Shown here: positions 60,101 through 64,000 of the stretch, in pieces
How positions within the stretch are numbered: position 1 is the stretch's first letter
Layout of the letters: each line of letters starts with the position of its first letter
Source: Lineus longissimus
Lineage: Eukaryota; Nemertea; Pilidiophora; Heteronemertea; Lineidae
DNA: 64,000 nt
NCBI RefSeq assembly: GCF_910592395.1
Contig: NC_088312.1
Span: 1,054,001 to 1,118,000, forward strand
Direction: 5' to 3'
Notes under the pieces: model-generated
What the model saw: the letters and a program-made list of their open reading frames with translations, nothing else
Database searches by the model: none
Told to the model about the DNA's origin: nothing
Translations under genes and position numbers: made by a program

Positions 60101-62800
60101 GTCGTTCCTTTTGGTGTCGGAAGTGCGCAAGCACACGGCAATCGTATTCATACAGCTCCGTGCACGTGATTTGAAGGGACAGTTTGGGTGTGGGATTTAG
60201 GTGACCAGAAAGATGATATGTAATTTAAATCTATCCGCGCGCCTGCTCATCACTGTAGTTACAAACTAAATGCTCATCACTGATAATGAATTTAGCGCCG
60301 ACTTGTCAAACCTAATCTGCATGGAGTGCTCGAACACCTAAATCAGTGTGTACTTCAGCTTGAAAAGTTCGGGTGAAGGGGTTTTCTTCGTGATAATATT
60401 CATAATGGTATAAGATGATGGTATAAGAGGGCCGGCGAATCTAGGAACTGGAAGAAGAGGGAGCGTGCTCTGCATTTCTCACCAAAATACCTGGACAGGT
60501 GTGTTCCAAAATTTCATGAGTGGTAAATTAAAAACATTTACATCAATTAGGAGCCGTGCATCTGGTGCACCCGCTTGGATCCGCGCTTGATAAACGTACA
60601 TGAATGAATAATAACAACAACATTTTTCAAAAAAACTCGAAAAAAAAGATTCGCCGGGGTTCGAACTCGTGACCATCCAATCCACAGTGCAACCGTCTAA
60701 CCACCGAGGCCATCAAGGCTTTAATAGTAGACCGGGATTTTTGTTGTTAAAGTCGTCGCCATATTGAAGAAGCGCCATGATTGTGACGAGGTCTCGTTGG
60801 CGGAAGGGTAATTGGGTGTAAATAGTTCCAAGCTAACCGTATAATTCGATAGTGCGACCGATTTTTCTTGATGTGTCGTATTTATATAGCTCGGTGATAT
60901 AATAGATAATGTTCGTAGTTGATTTTAATGTTTGAATGGCTTTCTCAAAAATGTTTTAGAAGCGAGGTCAACAGGGTCAAAAGAAATAGTCTTTGGCGCC
61001 AATGATGTCAGCAATGGCGAATTTGAATTAAGATTCGAGTTGCGTCTTTTGGTGTCGGAAGTGCGCAAGCACACGGCAATCGTATTCATACAGCTCCGTG
61101 CATGTGATTTGAAGGGACAGTTTGGGTGTGGGACTTAGGTGACCAGGAAGATGATATGTAATTTAAATCTATCCGCGCGTGCTCATCACTGTAGTTACAA
61201 ACTAAATGCTCATCACTGATAATGAATTTAGCGCCGACTTGTCAAACCTAATCTGCAGTGCTCGAACACCTAAATCAGTGTGTACTTCAGCTTGAAAAGT
61301 TCGGGTGGAGGGGTTTTCTTCGTGATAATTTTCATAATGGTATAAGATGATGGTACTATAAGAGGGCCGGCGAATCTAGGAACTGGAAGAAGAGGGAGCG
61401 TGCTCTGCATTTCTCACCAAAATTCCTGGACAGGTGTGTTCCAAAATTTCATGAGTGGTAAATTAAAAACATTTACATCAATTAGGAGCCGTGCATCTGG
61501 TGCACCCGCTTGGATCCGCGCCTGATAAACGTACATGGATGAATAATAACAAGAACATTTTTCAAAAAAACTCGAAAAAATAGATTCGCCGGGGTTCGAA
61601 CTCGTGACCATCCAATCCACAGTGCAACCGTCTAACCACCGAGGCCATCAAGGCTTTAATAGTAGACCTGGATTTTCGTTGTCCAAGTCGTCGCCATATT
61701 GAAGAAGCGCCATGATTGTGACGAGGTCTCGCTGGCGGAAGGGTAATTGGGTGCAAATAGTTCCAAGCTAACCGTATAATTCGATAGTGCGACCGATTTT
61801 TCTTGATGTGTCGTATTTATATAGCTCGGTGATATAATAGATAATGTTCGTAGTTGATTTTAATGTTTGAATGGCTTTCTCAAAAATGTTTTAGAAGCGA
61901 GGTCAACAGGGTCAAAAAAAATAGTCTTTGGCGCCAATGATGTCAGCAATGGCGAATTTGAATTAAGATTCGAGTCGTTTCTTTTGGTGTCGGACGTGCG
62001 CAAGCACACGGCAATCGTATTCATACAGCTCCGTGCACGTGATTTGAAGGGACAGTTTGGGTGTGGGATTTAGGTGACCAGAAAGATGATATGTAATTTA
62101 AATCTATCCGCGCGCCTGCTCATCACTGTAGTTACAAACTAAATGCTCATCACTGATAATGAATTTAGCGCCGACTTGTCAAACCTAATCTGCATGGAGT
62201 GCTCGAACACCTAAATCAGTGCGTACTTCAGCTTGAAAAGTTCGGGTGAAGGGGTTTTCTTCGTGATAATATTCATAATGGTATAAGATGATGGTATAAG
62301 AGGGCCGGCGAATCTAGGAACTGGAAGAAGAGGGAGCGTGCTCTGCATTTCTCACCATAATTCCTGGACAGGTGTGTTCCAAAATTTCATGAGTGGTAAA
62401 TTAAAAACATTTACATCAATTAGGAGCCGTGCATCTGGTGCACCCGCTTGGATCCGCGCTTGATAAACGTACATGAATGAATAATAACAAGAACATTTTT
62501 CAAAAAAACTCGAAAAAAAAGATTCGCCGGGGTTCGAACTCGTGACCATCCAATCCACAGTGCAACCGCCTAACCACCGAGGCCATCAAGGCTTTCATAG
62601 TAGAACGGGATTTTCGTTGTTTAAGCCGTCGCCATTTTGAAGAAGCGCCATGATTGTGACGAGGTCTCGCTGGCGGAAGGGTAATTGGGTGCAAATAGTT
62701 CCAAGCTAAACGTATAATTCGATAGTGCGACCGATTTTTCTTGATATGTCGTATTTATATAGCTCGGTGATATAATAGATAATGTTCGTAGTTGATTTTA
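57187..62800. repeat. three-unit higher-order repeat, two copies of 2807 bp
   Basis: 57187-59993 and 59994-62800 share private variants in all three units: AACAACAACATTTTTC (57803/60611), GAGTTGCGTC with CCAGGAAG (58125/60932 units), GTACATGGATG (58724/61532), and GTCAAAAAAAATAG with CGGACGTGCG (59060/61867 units). The spacing is exactly 2807 bp at each landmark. Confidence 0.9.
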
Positions 62801-63535
62801 ATGTGTGAATGGCTTTCTCAAAAATGTTTTAGAAGCGAGGTCAACAGGGTCAAAAGAAATAGTCTTTGGCGCCAATGATGTCAGCAATGGCGAATTTGAA
62901 TTAAGATTCGAGTCGATTCTTTTGGTGTCGGAAGTGCGCAAGCACACGGCAATCGTATTCATACAGCTCCGTGCACGTGATTTAAAGGGACAGTTTTGGT
63001 GTGGGACTTAGGTGACCAGAAAGATGATATGTAATTTAAATCTATCCGCGCGCCTGCTCATCACTGTAGTTACAAACTAAATGCTCATCACTGATAATGA
63101 ATTTAGCGCCGACTTGTCAAACCTAATCTGCAGTGCTCGAACACCTAAATCAGTGTGTACTTCAGCTTGAAAAGATCCGGTGAAGGGGTTTTCTTCGTGA
63201 TAATATTCATAATGGTATAAGATGATGGTACTATAAGAGGGCCGGCGAATCTAGGAACTGGAAGAAGAGGGAGCGTGCTCTACATTTCTCACTACCAAAA
63301 TTCCTGGACAGGTGTGTTCCAAAATTTCATGAGTGGTAAATTAAAAACATTTACATCAATTAGGAGCCGTGCATCTGGTGCACCCGCTTGGATCCGCGCC
63401 TGATTAACGTACATGAATGAATAATAACAAGAACATTTTTCAAAAAAACTCGAAAAAATAGATTCGCCGGGGTTCGAACTCGTGACCATCGGGCCAATCC
63501 ACAGTGCAACCGTCTAACCGTCTAACCGCCGAAGC

Positions 63536-64000
63536 CGTTTTATACTATGTAATATATAAAGTGCAAGCTCTAGTGAACTCACACAGCTGTTTGACATGGA
63601 GAGCACCCCCCCCCCACCCTCGTCCTTCCGATACGTTTTAGCCAGTGCATTGGGGGGGGGGGGGGGGGGGGTCCCCAAAACCCTCCGTCCTTCTGACATG
63701 TTTAGCCAGTGCATTGAGGGTTTGGAAACATGTAAGGGGGAGTCATTTTGTGTCTGGGTCTTGAATCTCACAAAGAAAAAATCTTCGAAATCTGGATACA
63801 TAATAAATATGATTGATTTATCGCTAACGAAACCGCCTCAGCTGATTTGTGATGCGAGATGGGTCATAGAAATGTTGATGCTACAAGATGTATATTGTGG
63901 TCCTTTAAAGCGTCTCAGAAGGACTTATAGAGGGGGGGGAGGTTAAAAATGATCCAGCATGATGCATGATGCATGATGCCTGAGAAGAAATATGAAATGT
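63536..64000. other. non-coding right flank of the satellite
   Basis: No gene seen. It has a C-run (63606), a G-run of about 20 (63652-63671), a 30-bp direct duplication (CGTCCTTC...GCCAGTGCATTG at about 63620 and 63687), and ATGATGCATGATGC repeats near 63960. Confidence 0.5.

Larger units (their letters stand above)
46611..63535. repeat. satellite array, about 935-bp unit, 18 units
   Basis: Unit starts, taken at the TTGAATGGCTTTCTC landmark: 47840, 48778, 49716, 50650, 51583, 52517, 53451, 54383, 55319, 56252, 57187, 58125, 59060, 59994, 60932, 61867, 62805. That makes 16 complete units averaging 935 bp (932-938), a chimeric unit at the left edge (landmark 46650) and a truncated one at the right. 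Units are nearly identical by eye. Each carries a TTGGCGCCAA palindrome, a TATTTATATAG stretch about 85 bp before the landmark, a CCGCGCG block, and a minus-strand tRNA-like segment. The short open frames of 64-68 codons on both strands start at TTG, not ATG, and are not taken as genes. Confidence 0.97.

Noticed and set aside
47387-63489. Repeated open frames of 64-68 codons on both strands of the satellite units
   Set aside because: They begin at TTG rather than ATG, overlap the tRNA-like segment on the minus strand, have no recognisable domain, and one unit (55319) has the plus frame broken. Copy identity explains their persistence.
46611-63535. CRISPR array or rRNA/snRNA gene cluster
   Set aside because: Units are about 935 bp with no spacer pattern, and I saw no 5S rRNA, U1, U2 or U6 signature in the unit.
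46611-63535. Hammerhead ribozyme in the satellite
   Set aside because: No CTGATGA...GAAAC core was found in the unit on either strand by eye.

Overview
The window looks like nuclear DNA from an invertebrate animal, probably a marine one such as a lophotrochozoan. The reasons are multi-exon genes with short GT-AG introns, clear metazoan orthologues, many small inverted-repeat elements, abundant palindromic tacatgta-type motifs, and a long satellite array. I cannot name the species. Gene models were built by hand from splice sites and reading-frame phase; boundaries may be off by 1-2 bases.

Layout. (1) 1-8.3 kb: the 3' part of an unidentified plus-strand gene (exons 1338-1547, 5089-5211, 5462-5829) that seems to encode two ABM-like alpha/beta barrel repeats, plus small repeats and a 60-bp minisatellite (7013-7484). 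(2) 8391-13165, minus: a 13-exon gene for a 564-residue charged, helix-rich protein I do not recognise. (3) 14831-16744, minus: endo-alpha-1,2-mannosidase (MANEA, GH99), with a 339-bp foldback element just downstream, probably in its 3' UTR. (4) 17397-27140, plus: a SCAF4/SCAF8 orthologue (CID, RS stretch, RRM, Pro/Gly-rich tail), divergent from MANEA. (5) 27.1-33.3 kb: non-coding, with MITE-like elements, a hairpin and a degenerate minisatellite. (6) 33871-35708, minus: Cu/Zn superoxide dismutase, head-to-head with (7) 35920-44337, plus: exportin-4 in 21 exons, the two start codons being 211 bp apart. (8) 46.6-63.5 kb: about 17 kb of a roughly 935-bp tandem satellite, with 16 complete units, a chimeric first unit and a truncated last unit.

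The genes are housekeeping functions (RNA 3'-end control, N-glycan trimming, superoxide removal, nuclear export) and do not form one pathway. The most unusual part is the satellite. Each unit carries, on the minus strand, a tRNA-like segment with degenerate A and B boxes followed at once by a T6-T8 run, as in a small pol III gene. Units also carry a perfect TTGGCGCCAA palindrome and a TATA-like stretch, and show three-unit higher-order duplication. The clearest repeat families elsewhere are a TIR element in two near-identical inverted copies (13.3 and 45.8 kb), a GCCGGTGTA-ended MITE with three copies, and TA-flanked CAGTAGAACC elements of Tigger/pogo type.
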